Assembly: GCA_017467345.1 (NCBI GenBank)
Contig: JAFTSI010000041.1
Location: 1 to 40,286, forward strand
Source of the DNA: Clostridia bacterium
GTDB lineage: Bacteria > Bacillota > Clostridia > Christensenellales > Borkfalkiaceae
Length of the DNA stretch: 40,286 nt
Direction of reading: 5' to 3'
Shown here: positions 33,748 through 40,286 of the stretch, one piece after another
Layout of the letters: each line of letters begins with the position of its first letter
Numbering within the stretch: position 1 is the stretch's first letter
Notes under the pieces: generated by a model
The model's database searches: none
Told to the model about the DNA's origin: nothing
What the model saw: only the letters and a program-made list of their open reading frames with translations
Translations under genes and position numbers: made by a program

Positions 33748-34320
33748 TTAGTTCTTTCGGTTATATTTTCTCATTATTTCTTGAACGGATGCGCCTTTCG
33801 CAAAGTCTGCCCCAGCGCTACCCGCAAGGTCAAGCACGCTGTTAAATAATGGTTTATCTTCGGGTTTAATGCCAGATAAAACAAGGTCAATAAGCGGGAT
33901 TTGTATGTTGGTTTCAGGCTTAAAGCCAACGCGTATTCTACTAAACTTTTCGCTACCTAATAGCGATATGATGTTTCGCATACCGTTGTGAGTGCCTGCC
34001 GAACCGTTTTCACGGATACGAAGTTCGCCTGCCTTTAAGTCAAAATCGTCATAAATAACGATTAGGTCGTTTAGGTCAAGTTTATAAAAGGTTACAATCT
34101 CTCTAACGGCTTCGCCACTTAAATTCATATAGGTTTGTGGTTTTACAAGCAATACCTTTTCGCCATTTATAGTGGTTTCGGCAATTATTGAGCGAAACTT
34201 TTCTTTTGTAAAATTTGCACCCAAAAGGTTTGCCACCCTATCAAGTGCCATAAATCCTAAATTATGAAAGGTGTTTTGGTATTTTAGGTCAGGATTGCCT
34301 AATCCTACTACTACTTTCAT
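33748..34320 (-). CDS. pth: Peptidyl-tRNA hydrolase
   Basis: 190 residues. VGLGNP (5-10), the catalytic His19 in NTFHNLGF, IYDDFDLKAG with the conserved Asp near 92 and GTHNGMRNI near 108-116 are the Pth active-site elements. It frees tRNA from peptidyl-tRNAs that fall off the ribosome. AAGGGG precedes the ATG. A terminator lies between prs and pth, so pth-mfd may rely on read-through or on an unseen promoter. Confidence 0.97.
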   Translation of the reverse strand: MKVVVGLGNPDLKYQNTFHNLGFMALDRVANLLGANFTKEKFRSIIAETTINGEKVLLVKPQTYMNLSGEAVREIVTFYKLDLNDLIVIYDDFDLKAGELRIRENGSAGTHNGMRNIISLLGSEKFSRIRVGFKPETNIQIPLIDLVLSGIKPEDKPLFNSVLDLAGSAGADFAKGASVQEIMRKYNRKN

Positions 34321-34335
34321 TTTAACCCCTTTATC

Positions 34336-34369
34336 AAAAAAGCCGAATCTATTAAGACACGGCTTTTTC
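34336..34369 (-). terminator. Terminator after prs
   Basis: AAAAAGCCG pairs with CGGCTTTTTT around a 14-base loop, read on the minus strand, between the prs stop (34382) and pth. Confidence 0.75.
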
Positions 34370-34381
34370 TAAACTCTTTAA

Positions 34382-35335
34382 TTAGTCTTCGTAAATTGCT
34401 GAAAGCGAAGAGTCGCTGTAAACGGTGGTGATTGCCTTTGCAAAGATTTTTGCAACTGATAACACTTTAATCTTGGGGTGATTTTTGATATGTTCTGGCA
34501 TATCAATAGTGTTTAAGATTGCAAGTTCTTTAATCGCGCTCTTTTCAATTCTTTCAAGAGCAGGACCTGAAAGAACACCGTGCGAACAACAAGCATACAC
34601 TTCTGCTGCGCCGTTTTTCATTAATGCTTCTGCGCCTTGGCAAATAGTGCCTGCGGTGTCAATCATATCGTCAACCATCAAGCATTTTTTACCCTTTACA
34701 TCACCGATTATATTCATAACTTCAATAGCGTTTGCTTTGGGGCGACGCTTATCTACGATTGCGATAGGTGCGTTTACTCTTGATGCGAAGTTTCTTGCTC
34801 TTGCAACGCTTCCTACATCAGGTGAAACTACCACCCAGTCTTCGTTCATTTTGTTTTTATAGTATCTTGCAAGTAAGGGTGCGCCATATAAGTGGTCTAC
34901 TGGAATCTCAAAGAAACCTTGGATTTGCGCTGCGTGTAAATCCATTGTAAGTATTCTGTCTGCACCTGCAGTAGTTAATAAGTCGGCTACAAGTTTTGCA
35001 GTAATTGGGTCTCTTGGGCGAGCCTTTCTATCTTGCCTTGCATATCCAAAGTATGGAATAACTGCTGTTATACGACCTGCTGATGCACGCTTACAAGCAT
35101 CAATCATAATCATAAGTTCCATAAGGTTGTCGTTTACGGGTGAAGAAGTTGATTGAATAATGAATATATCTTTACCTCTTACCGTGTTGGGAAGACTGAT
35201 TGCTATTTCGCCATCAGAAAACTTGCCAACTTCCGCTGCGGCTACGCTTAAGTTAAGTTCTTTTGCAATAGCATCTGCTAATTCACGATTAGAGTTGCCT
35301 GCAAGTAGTTCAATTTTGTTTCCGTGTGTAATCAT
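34382..35335 (-). CDS. prs: Ribose-phosphate pyrophosphokinase
   Basis: 317 residues, full length. YARQDRKARPRDPITAKLVA near 99-118, DLHAAQIQGFF near 131-141 and the PRPP-binding loop LMVDDMIDTAGT near 219-230 identify it. It makes PRPP from ribose 5-phosphate and ATP for nucleotide, histidine and tryptophan synthesis. AATAGGAG precedes the ATG and a good promoter overlaps the end of tadA. The prs-pth-mfd order is the classic Firmicutes arrangement. Confidence 0.98.
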   Translation of the reverse strand: MITHGNKIELLAGNSNRELADAIAKELNLSVAAAEVGKFSDGEIAISLPNTVRGKDIFIIQSTSSPVNDNLMELMIMIDACKRASAGRITAVIPYFGYARQDRKARPRDPITAKLVADLLTTAGADRILTMDLHAAQIQGFFEIPVDHLYGAPLLARYYKNKMNEDWVVVSPDVGSVARARNFASRVNAPIAIVDKRRPKANAIEVMNIIGDVKGKKCLMVDDMIDTAGTICQGAEALMKNGAAEVYACCSHGVLSGPALERIEKSAIKELAILNTIDMPEHIKNHPKIKVLSVAKIFAKAITTVYSDSSLSAIYED

Positions 35336-35384
35336 TTAACTTTTTCTCCTATTGTAACTTTGTGTACAAAAGTGCCACGCTCCT

Positions 35385-35413
35385 ATTCTATTACATCTTT
35401 AATTTTAAGTCAA
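35385..35413 (-). promoter_or_regulatory. Promoter of prs
   Basis: On the minus strand TTGACT (35408-35413) and TAGAAT (35385-35390) with a 17-bp spacer. The -35 overlaps the stop codon of tadA. Confidence 0.65.
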
Positions 35414-35868
35414 GACTTTTTGGCTTTTCTCTTTGCTTTAAAATAATTTTTTAAAAGGTTTTCGCATTCTTCTTGCAAAACCCCACCTTCGTATTCTACC
35501 GTATGATTTAATCCGTTATCGCTTAAAACTGGATATTTACTTACTGCACAGCCACTTTTATGCTCATACGCGCCAAAATACACCTTTTTTATGCGCGCGT
35601 TGGCTATTGCGCCTGCACACATTGCGCACGGCTCTACCGTGATATATATTTCTGCGCCGTCAAGACGCCAACTTTTAAGTTTTTTGCAAGCCTTGTCTAT
35701 GGCAACCATCTCTGCGTGGCGCGTAGCCATTTGAGTTTTTTCCATTAGGTTTTTGCCCTTTGCAATTACCTTGCCGTTTAATACTATTACTGCGCCGATA
35801 GGAACTTCGTCTTTCTTTTCGGCTTTTTTTGCTTGCAATATGGCAAGGCGCATATATTCTTCTTTCAT
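35410..35868 (-). CDS. tadA: tRNA adenosine(34) deaminase
   Basis: 152 residues. The zinc-deaminase motifs are HAEMVAI (catalytic HAE, about 51-53) and PCAMCAGAI (about 80-88). TadA converts A34 to inosine in tRNA-Arg(ACG) in the cytoplasm. Its ATG overlaps the stop of the M14 peptidase gene by four bases, so translation is coupled. The following prs gene has its own promoter. Confidence 0.95.
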   Translation of the reverse strand: MKEEYMRLAILQAKKAEKKDEVPIGAVIVLNGKVIAKGKNLMEKTQMATRHAEMVAIDKACKKLKSWRLDGAEIYITVEPCAMCAGAIANARIKKVYFGAYEHKSGCAVSKYPVLSDNGLNHTVEYEGGVLQEECENLLKNYFKAKRKAKKS

Positions 35869-36620
35869 AACTTCTCAGTGAGAATATTTATTACCCATTT
35901 ATTTTTTTCAAAAATGCTTTGTAAATGCTCTTCCTTTATAGGGTGAGTTAAATTATCGCTACCAACTTCTATGGTAAAAGATGGTATTTTAAGTGTTTCA
36001 ATACACCAGTCTTTATACCCACCACAAGAATATGGTGTTTCTTTTAATGCGTAGCCTGTGGATTTTGCTAAAAGTTTAGCAAGGCGATAATCTTTTTCTT
36101 TTCGCTTGCCACTTTGCATAAAGTGCCAGTATATTTCTTCGCCCTTGCTATGATAACTAACGGTGGCGTTTGGTTTAACTTTTAAGGTAAAATCGCAAAG
36201 CGCTTTGCTTTCTAATTCGCTTAAAGGGTATTCGCCTATAAAGTTTTCTGCACCACAATTTATTTGGTTTGTTTTACCAAGCCCCCATTTTGCAGGAAAG
36301 TTTACATTTAAATCTACGCCCCTGCCGTTCGCTTTATATAGTGGGTTATATTTTTCACAAATATCAACGCCATCAGGGTTAGTTAATGGCAAAAAGTAAA
36401 CCGTGCCTTTTTTGCCAAACTTAATAAAGTGTTCTATTTGATTTAGCGATAGCAAAGATGTTATATATTCCCTTGCGTGAATTGAGTATTGAACTATAAG
36501 TTTTGGGAAAGGCGATTTGCAAACTTTAATATAGTATAAATCTCTATTAAAGTGGCTTTTTCCGTATATACCCTTTTCGCCCTTAAAAGTTAAATAATAG
36601 TTTCTAATTTTTTCTACCAT
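35865..36620 (-). CDS. M14-family zinc carboxypeptidase
   Basis: 251 residues. The zinc ligands are His48 and Glu51 in SIHAREYITS and His157 in TVSYHSKGE; the catalytic Glu218 is in FTIEVGSDN. NPDGVD (81-86) and GVDLNVNFP (101-109) are typical of M14 enzymes that cut gamma-D-glutamyl-meso-diaminopimelate peptides in cell-wall turnover. No signal peptide is visible, so it may act in the cytoplasm on recycled wall peptides. It follows rlmH by 22 bases and overlaps tadA. The ATG has almost no spacer after AAGG, so initiation may be coupled to rlmH. Confidence 0.88.
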   Translation of the reverse strand: MVEKIRNYYLTFKGEKGIYGKSHFNRDLYYIKVCKSPFPKLIVQYSIHAREYITSLLSLNQIEHFIKFGKKGTVYFLPLTNPDGVDICEKYNPLYKANGRGVDLNVNFPAKWGLGKTNQINCGAENFIGEYPLSELESKALCDFTLKVKPNATVSYHSKGEEIYWHFMQSGKRKEKDYRLAKLLAKSTGYALKETPYSCGGYKDWCIETLKIPSFTIEVGSDNLTHPIKEEHLQSIFEKNKWVINILTEKL

Positions 36621-36642
36621 ACCTTATAGGTATGCGCTAATT

Positions 36643-37116
36643 TTATTTATGATACTTAATGTTATTGTTTATTGATAGTGCACGGTATATTTGCTCTGAA
36701 AGCATTAGCCTAAACATTGTGTGTGGAAAGGTCATTTTACTAAACGATAAAAGTTCGTTTGCCCTACTTTTTACCTTGTTTGAAAGCCCATACGAACCAC
36801 CTATAACAAAAGTTATTTCGCTTATCCCAGATACCGATAAATTATCAAGTTTTTTAGCAAGTTCATCACTTGAATAGTTTTTGCCTTCAATAGCCGTGGC
36901 AAACACATAGCCCGATAGGTTTGAAAGTATGCGCTCACCTTCTTTTTCTTTTATTACTTCTATTAAACCTTCGTTTACTTCTTTATAGTTTTCTTCTACA
37001 AGTTCTATTAGTTTAATATCGGCAAATCTACTTATGCGCTTTAAATATTCATCAATGCCAGATTGAAAGTAGTTTTCTTTTACCTTGCCAACGCAAACGA
37101 TTTTAATTTTTAACAT
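36643..37116 (-). CDS. rlmH: 23S rRNA (pseudouridine1915-N3)-methyltransferase
   Basis: 157 residues, full length. The start MLKIKIVCVGKVKENYF, the SAM-binding FVIGGSYGLS (about 103-112), and the C-terminus ending SEQIYRA...NNNIKYHK are diagnostic of RlmH (SPOUT family), which methylates pseudouridine 1915 in helix 69. It lies 7 bases after the CPBP protease gene and is followed by the M14 peptidase gene, so these four minus-strand genes (CPBP, rlmH, M14, tadA) form an operon. Confidence 0.96.
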   Translation of the reverse strand: MLKIKIVCVGKVKENYFQSGIDEYLKRISRFADIKLIELVEENYKEVNEGLIEVIKEKEGERILSNLSGYVFATAIEGKNYSSDELAKKLDNLSVSGISEITFVIGGSYGLSNKVKSRANELLSFSKMTFPHTMFRLMLSEQIYRALSINNNIKYHK

Positions 37117-37123
37117 ATTTCAC

Positions 37124-37993
37124 CTACATAAAAAGACTTGCTATCATTAGTGTTAAACAAATAAATATCCCAAACCCTGAATACAACACGGCTTGCGATT
37201 TTTTGCCTGTGGGTTCTAACTTTTCGCCCTTTCTATCTATTAAAAGTAGCCAAACAACACCGCCCACAAGCGCCACTAAACCTAAACTAATTAGTAGTGG
37301 CGAAGAAAGGTTAATGTTTACATTAAAATAGGTAAACGAAAGCACGGCGAAGTTGTTTATAAAGTGCGCGAAAATGCTTGGAAGTTCACTTTTTGATTTT
37401 ACATATAGTAAGCCTAAAAGTAATCCATAAATAAACTGGTAAATTAGTTGCGAAACAGATGCGTGGTATATTGCAAATAAAAATGCCGAAAGTATTATGG
37501 CAAGGGGTTTTCCAAGCGATAAGAAGTTATCAATTAAAAGTTTACGGAAAAATAGTTCTTCTAAAAGCGCAGGTAAAATTGCCACTACTAATATATAGAA
37601 TAAGTATTCTAATGTTCCGTTTATTATTAAGTTTGTTGAGTTTACCTTTAAGCCTAAACTTTCAAAGGCATTTACCACTAACCCGTTTACAAAGCCAAGC
37701 CCAAAAAACATACCAAATGCTAAAATTAGCGATATGGGTATAGTTATGCGTAGGTTTTTATTTATTATAGGTTTTGAAAACACGGGCGCATTTTTCTTGC
37801 CGTGCAAAATTACGCATAAAGATAGCGCAATAAGTGGCAAGGCATAACTTAACGCGTAAAAGCCAAAAGTGTTTTCGGTAACGCAAGCCATTATTATTGA
37901 CTGGCCGATAAATAGCACCACGCAGTATAGCGATATTAAAAGGGAAAAATATAAGCCCCCTGTTTGTTCTTTTGAAAGGTTAAAAAGTTTCAT
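37124..37993 (-). CDS. CPBP-family intramembrane metalloprotease (Abi/CAAX type)
   Basis: 289 residues with about eight hydrophobic helices. The signature EELFFR (in LLEELFFRKLLID, about 143-155) and later HASVSQLIYQFIYGLLLG and HFINNF (about 212-217) supply the glutamate and histidine metal ligands of the CPBP family. Members process prenylated proteins in eukaryotes; bacterial ones are linked to bacteriocin immunity or membrane-protein cleavage, with most unassigned. The ATG lies 8 bases after a -10 box and has no ribosome binding site, so it may be nearly leaderless. First gene of the CPBP-rlmH-M14-tadA operon. Confidence 0.88.
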   Translation of the reverse strand: MKLFNLSKEQTGGLYFSLLISLYCVVLFIGQSIIMACVTENTFGFYALSYALPLIALSLCVILHGKKNAPVFSKPIINKNLRITIPISLILAFGMFFGLGFVNGLVVNAFESLGLKVNSTNLIINGTLEYLFYILVVAILPALLEELFFRKLLIDNFLSLGKPLAIILSAFLFAIYHASVSQLIYQFIYGLLLGLLYVKSKSELPSIFAHFINNFAVLSFTYFNVNINLSSPLLISLGLVALVGGVVWLLLIDRKGEKLEPTGKKSQAVLYSGFGIFICLTLMIASLFM

Positions 37994-38001
37994 ATAAAAA
38001 T

Positions 38002-38030
38002 ATTTTACAATAAAAGTATAAAATAGTAAA
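38002..38030 (-). promoter_or_regulatory. Promoter of the CPBP operon, nearly leaderless
   Basis: On the minus strand TTTACT (38025-38030), 17-bp spacer, TAAAAT (38002-38007). The ATG at 37993 begins about 8 bases after the -10. Confidence 0.5.
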
Positions 38031-38035
38031 TTGTT

Positions 38036-38065
38036 TTTACATTTTTTATTTATATGTGTTATAAT
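38036..38065 (+). promoter_or_regulatory. Promoter of the fumarase operon, leaderless
   Basis: TTTACA (38036-38041), 18-bp spacer, extended -10 TGTTATAAT with TATAAT at 38060-38065. The ATG at 38072 lies where transcription should start, 6 bases intervening. Confidence 0.6.
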
Positions 38066-38071
38066 TGCCGT

Positions 38072-38911
38072 ATGAGAGTTTTAAATACCAAAGAAATTGA
38101 AAATGCAGTTTATCGCTTGGCGCTTAAAGCCTGCAACTCTTTAACACCCGATTGTGAAAGGGCGATTAAAGATGCTTTGCAATTAGAAAGGGAAAACCTT
38201 TCTAAGTTTGCGCTTGATAACATTTTGCAAAACAACCAAATTGCTAAAACGGAAAATATTCCCGTTTGCCAAGATACTGGGCTTGCTTGCGTTATGCTTG
38301 AAATAGGTCAAGAAGTGTTTTTAGATGGCGAACTTTTAGAAGATAGCATAAATTGTGGTGTTAGGCGCGCATATGAAGATGGATTTTTTAGAAAGTCGGT
38401 TGTTGACCCTTTAACACGCGTAAACACAAAAGATAATACCCCCGCTATGATACATACCGAAATTGTTAGTGGCGATAAGGTTAAAATTACCTTTTTACCA
38501 AAGGGGTTTGGTAGCGAAAATATGAGCGCAGTTTTTATGCTTACCCCTGCCCACGGCGAAGATGGTATTGTTGACGCAGTAGTTAATCAAGTTAAAAAGG
38601 CAGGCGCAAAGCCTTGCCCACCAGTATATATTGGTGTTGGTATAGGTGGCAGTTTTGACAAGTGTGCATACCTTGCTAAAAAGGCACTAACAAGGCCTGT
38701 TGGAACTTTTAGCGATAGAAGTGATGTTAAACAACTTGAATTAAAAATACTTGATAAAGTTAACAAGTTAGATATAGGTGTTTTAGGGTTTAAGGGTAAA
38801 AACACGGCAATAGGTGTTGCCATTGAAACCTACCCCACGCATATTGCAGGCTTGCCTGTGGCAGTTAATATTCAATGCCATTGTGTTCGCCTTGAAAGTG
38901 AGGTGCTTTAA
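38072..38911 (+). CDS. fumA: Class I fumarate hydratase, alpha subunit
   Basis: 279 residues from MRVLNTKEIENAVYRLA; the in-frame ATG at 38054 lies before the -10 box and is rejected. IPVCQDTGLACVMLEIG (about 67-83), PKGFGSENMSAV and CPPVYIGVGIGGSFDKC carry cysteines of the 4Fe-4S cluster and substrate loop of class I fumarases. These oxygen-sensitive enzymes interconvert fumarate and malate; in anaerobes they are split into alpha and beta chains as here. L-tartrate dehydratase (TtdA) is the alternative. The stop overlaps the ATG of the beta gene by one base (TAATG). No ribosome binding site precedes the start. Confidence 0.9.
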   Translation: MRVLNTKEIENAVYRLALKACNSLTPDCERAIKDALQLERENLSKFALDNILQNNQIAKTENIPVCQDTGLACVMLEIGQEVFLDGELLEDSINCGVRRAYEDGFFRKSVVDPLTRVNTKDNTPAMIHTEIVSGDKVKITFLPKGFGSENMSAVFMLTPAHGEDGIVDAVVNQVKKAGAKPCPPVYIGVGIGGSFDKCAYLAKKALTRPVGTFSDRSDVKQLELKILDKVNKLDIGVLGFKGKNTAIGVAIETYPTHIAGLPVAVNIQCHCVRLESEVL

Positions 38912-39429
38912 TGAAAAGTTTAACCTTACCTTGTGATTTGCTACAATTAAAAAGTTTATGCGCAGGCGATACCCTTTACCTTTCTGGCACGGTTTACACG
39001 GCAAGAGATGCAGCGCATAAAAAAATGCACGAACTTTTAGAAGATGGCAAACCTTTGCCCTTTGATATTAATAATCAATGCATATACTATGTTGGACCTT
39101 GCCCTGCACCTAACGATAAGCCCATAGGTAGCGCAGGACCAACTTCTTCATACCGTATGGATAAGTTTACACCTGAACTTCTTGATTTAGGGCTTAAATG
39201 CATTATAGGTAAAGGCGATAGAAATAGTGATGTTGTTAATTCATTAGTAAAAAACAATGCCGTTTACTTTACCGCTCTTGGTGGATTAGGCGCGTTATAT
39301 GCAAGCAAAATTACTAAATGCGAAGTGGTTGCATTTAGTGAACTACTTAGCGAAGCAGTATATAAACTTGAAATAAAAGATTTTCCCGTTATAGTTGCTA
39401 TTGATAGCAAAGGAAAAAGCATATATTAA
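38911..39429 (+). CDS. fumB: Class I fumarate hydratase, beta subunit
   Basis: 172 residues. AGDTLYLSGTVYTARDAAHKK (in outline, about 17-38), YYVGPCPAP and GSAGPTSSYRMD (near 70-86), and GKGDRN are the hallmarks of the swivelling beta domain of class I fumarases/tartrate dehydratases. It pairs with the alpha chain encoded just before it, with translation coupled at TAATG. A bidirectional terminator ends the unit. The symbol is used in the sense of a beta subunit, not the E. coli FumB isozyme. Confidence 0.9.
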   Translation: MKSLTLPCDLLQLKSLCAGDTLYLSGTVYTARDAAHKKMHELLEDGKPLPFDINNQCIYYVGPCPAPNDKPIGSAGPTSSYRMDKFTPELLDLGLKCIIGKGDRNSDVVNSLVKNNAVYFTALGGLGALYASKITKCEVVAFSELLSEAVYKLEIKDFPVIVAIDSKGKSIY

Positions 39430-39451
39430 CAAACACAAAACGACAAACAAA

Positions 39452-39485
39452 AAAAAGCGATGGATTTTTCCATCGCTTTTTGGTT
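39452..39485. terminator. Bidirectional terminator between fumarase and the LRR gene
   Basis: AAAAAGCGATGGA and TCCATCGCTTTTT pair around TTTT. Confidence 0.85.
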
Positions 39486-39495
39486 TTATGTTGTT

Positions 39496-40286
39496 CTATT
39501 CTTCTATCGTATGTCCCCAAACTACTGGTCTATTATCAGGATTCCAATCACTATTCCAACCACTTGGCTTGCTACTTGCCTCACAGTATATGGTTAAATT
39601 ATCGCAAGCCCAGAACGCACTTTTACCTATACTTGTTACGCTGTTTGGTATTACTATATTTGTTAAACCACGGCAATAAAAGAACGCATAAGAACCTATA
39701 CTAGTTACACTGTTTGGGATTAATACGCTTTCTAGACCATCACACATTTCGAACGCAGAAACACCTATACTGGTTACGCTGTTTGGTATTTCTATGCTTG
39801 TTAAACTAGAGCAACCACGAAACGCCAAAGCACCTATACTGATTACGCTGTTTGGGATTTCTATGTTTTCTAAACCATCACACAGTTCGAACGCCCTATC
39901 ACCTATACTGATTACGCTGTTTGGGATTTCAAAAGTAGTTGCGGTTTTACCTATGGCATATTGTATTAATATAGTTCCATCTTTACTACATAAGTTACCA
40001 TCTATATCTTTATAGTTTGCATTATTTGAATCTACCGTTATACTTGTTAAACTACGACAACTAACAAAAGCACTATCACCTATATTGGTTACGCTGTTTG
40101 GAATTTCTATATTTGTTAAACTACCGCAAGAAAAGAACGCATAAGAACCTATACTTGTTACACTGTTTGGGATTACTATGCTTTCTAATCCATAGCAAAT
40201 ATAGAACGCATAAGAACCTATACTTGTTACGCTATTTGGGATTTCAAAAGTAGTTGCGGTTTTACCTATGGTATATTGTATCAATA
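39496..40286 (-). CDS. BspA-like leucine-rich-repeat protein (partial, N-terminus outside window)
   Basis: The frame is open through the right edge; only the last 263 or so codons are seen, so the start is outside. The product is built from 23-residue LRR_5 units of the form IPNSVTSIGSYAFxxCxxL, with at least nine copies, broken by an island with SITVDSNNANYKDIDGNL. It ends with a cap of the type IYCEASSKPSGWNSDWNPD and WGHTIEE, with no LPXTG or membrane helix. Such proteins are mostly cell-surface or secreted adhesins in gut bacteria. The DNA is also repetitive, with near-identical 69-bp units. Confidence 0.9.
   Translation of the reverse strand, partial: LIQYTIGKTATTFEIPNSVTSIGSYAFYICYGLESIVIPNSVTSIGSYAFFSCGSLTNIEIPNSVTNIGDSAFVSCRSLTSITVDSNNANYKDIDGNLCSKDGTILIQYAIGKTATTFEIPNSVISIGDRAFELCDGLENIEIPNSVISIGALAFRGCSSLTSIEIPNSVTSIGVSAFEMCDGLESVLIPNSVTSIGSYAFFYCRGLTNIVIPNSVTSIGKSAFWACDNLTIYCEASSKPSGWNSDWNPDNRPVVWGHTIEE

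Noticed and set aside
39496..40286. Tandem DNA repeats as a CRISPR array
   Set aside because: Units are contiguous, coding and without unique spacers; they encode leucine-rich repeats.

Overview
The window is an AT-rich, gene-dense stretch of chromosome that looks like an anaerobic, low-GC Firmicute, most likely an uncultured gut-type Clostridia. The evidence is: strong AGGAGG-type ribosome binding sites; many near-consensus TTGACA-17-TATAAT promoters; an oxygen-sensitive class III ribonucleotide reductase with its radical-SAM activase; a high-molecular-weight rubredoxin; an iron-sulfur class I fumarase in two subunits; and the Firmicutes gene order prs-pth-mfd-foldase. No ribosomal RNA or species-level marker is present, so genus cannot be given.

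Layout. 1-4900: partial D-aminoacyl-tRNA deacylase, then the anaerobic nucleotide-reduction cluster (nrdG convergent with nrdD-trxB). NrdD carries a C-terminal glutaredoxin-like domain, and the TrxB-like flavoprotein directly downstream has lost the usual NADPH-binding residues. 4900-6500: small membrane protein, tRNA-Ser(GGA) with a 55-bp duplicate of its 3' end and terminator 195 bp away, a small lipoprotein, a 54-residue ORF and palindromic repeats. 6500-13970: membrane protein plus a SulP transporter without STAS domain, TraX-like protein, a CDF metal exporter divergent from a TetR regulator with paired operators, an SDR oxidoreductase, and an MFS transporter followed by an MBL-fold hydrolase.

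13974-18250 is a compact type II-C CRISPR-Cas locus: 12 repeats and 11 spacers of exactly 30 bp, a convergent 1083-residue Cas9, and a tracrRNA that forms the 5' leader of cas9. No cas1, cas2 or csn2 is in the window. Nearly every repeat ends in TGGTATAAT, a perfect extended -10, so each spacer probably has its own promoter, as known for Neisseria. 18280-25900: Hrb-type flavin reductase/rubredoxin, DJ-1 family protein, U32 family protein, and a two-gene unit of a membrane-anchored McrB-like AAA+ ATPase with a zinc-ribbon partner of unclear function.

25949-39429 is mostly housekeeping: exonuclease-PHP-AEC operon with ATGA overlaps, PrsA/SurA-like lipoprotein, mfd, pth, prs, tadA, M14 carboxypeptidase, rlmH, CPBP protease and a divergent fumarase operon. 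The right edge cuts a BspA-like leucine-rich-repeat surface protein. Several genes (U32, CPBP, fumarase alpha) have a -10 box only 6-8 bases before the ATG and no ribosome binding site, suggesting leaderless mRNAs.

The best candidates for new biology are the Cas9 locus with repeat-embedded promoters and tracrRNA leader, the possibly ferredoxin-driven TrxB/NrdD-redoxin pair, and the membrane AAA+/zinc-ribbon pair. All assignments rest on reading the sequence by eye; no database search was run.
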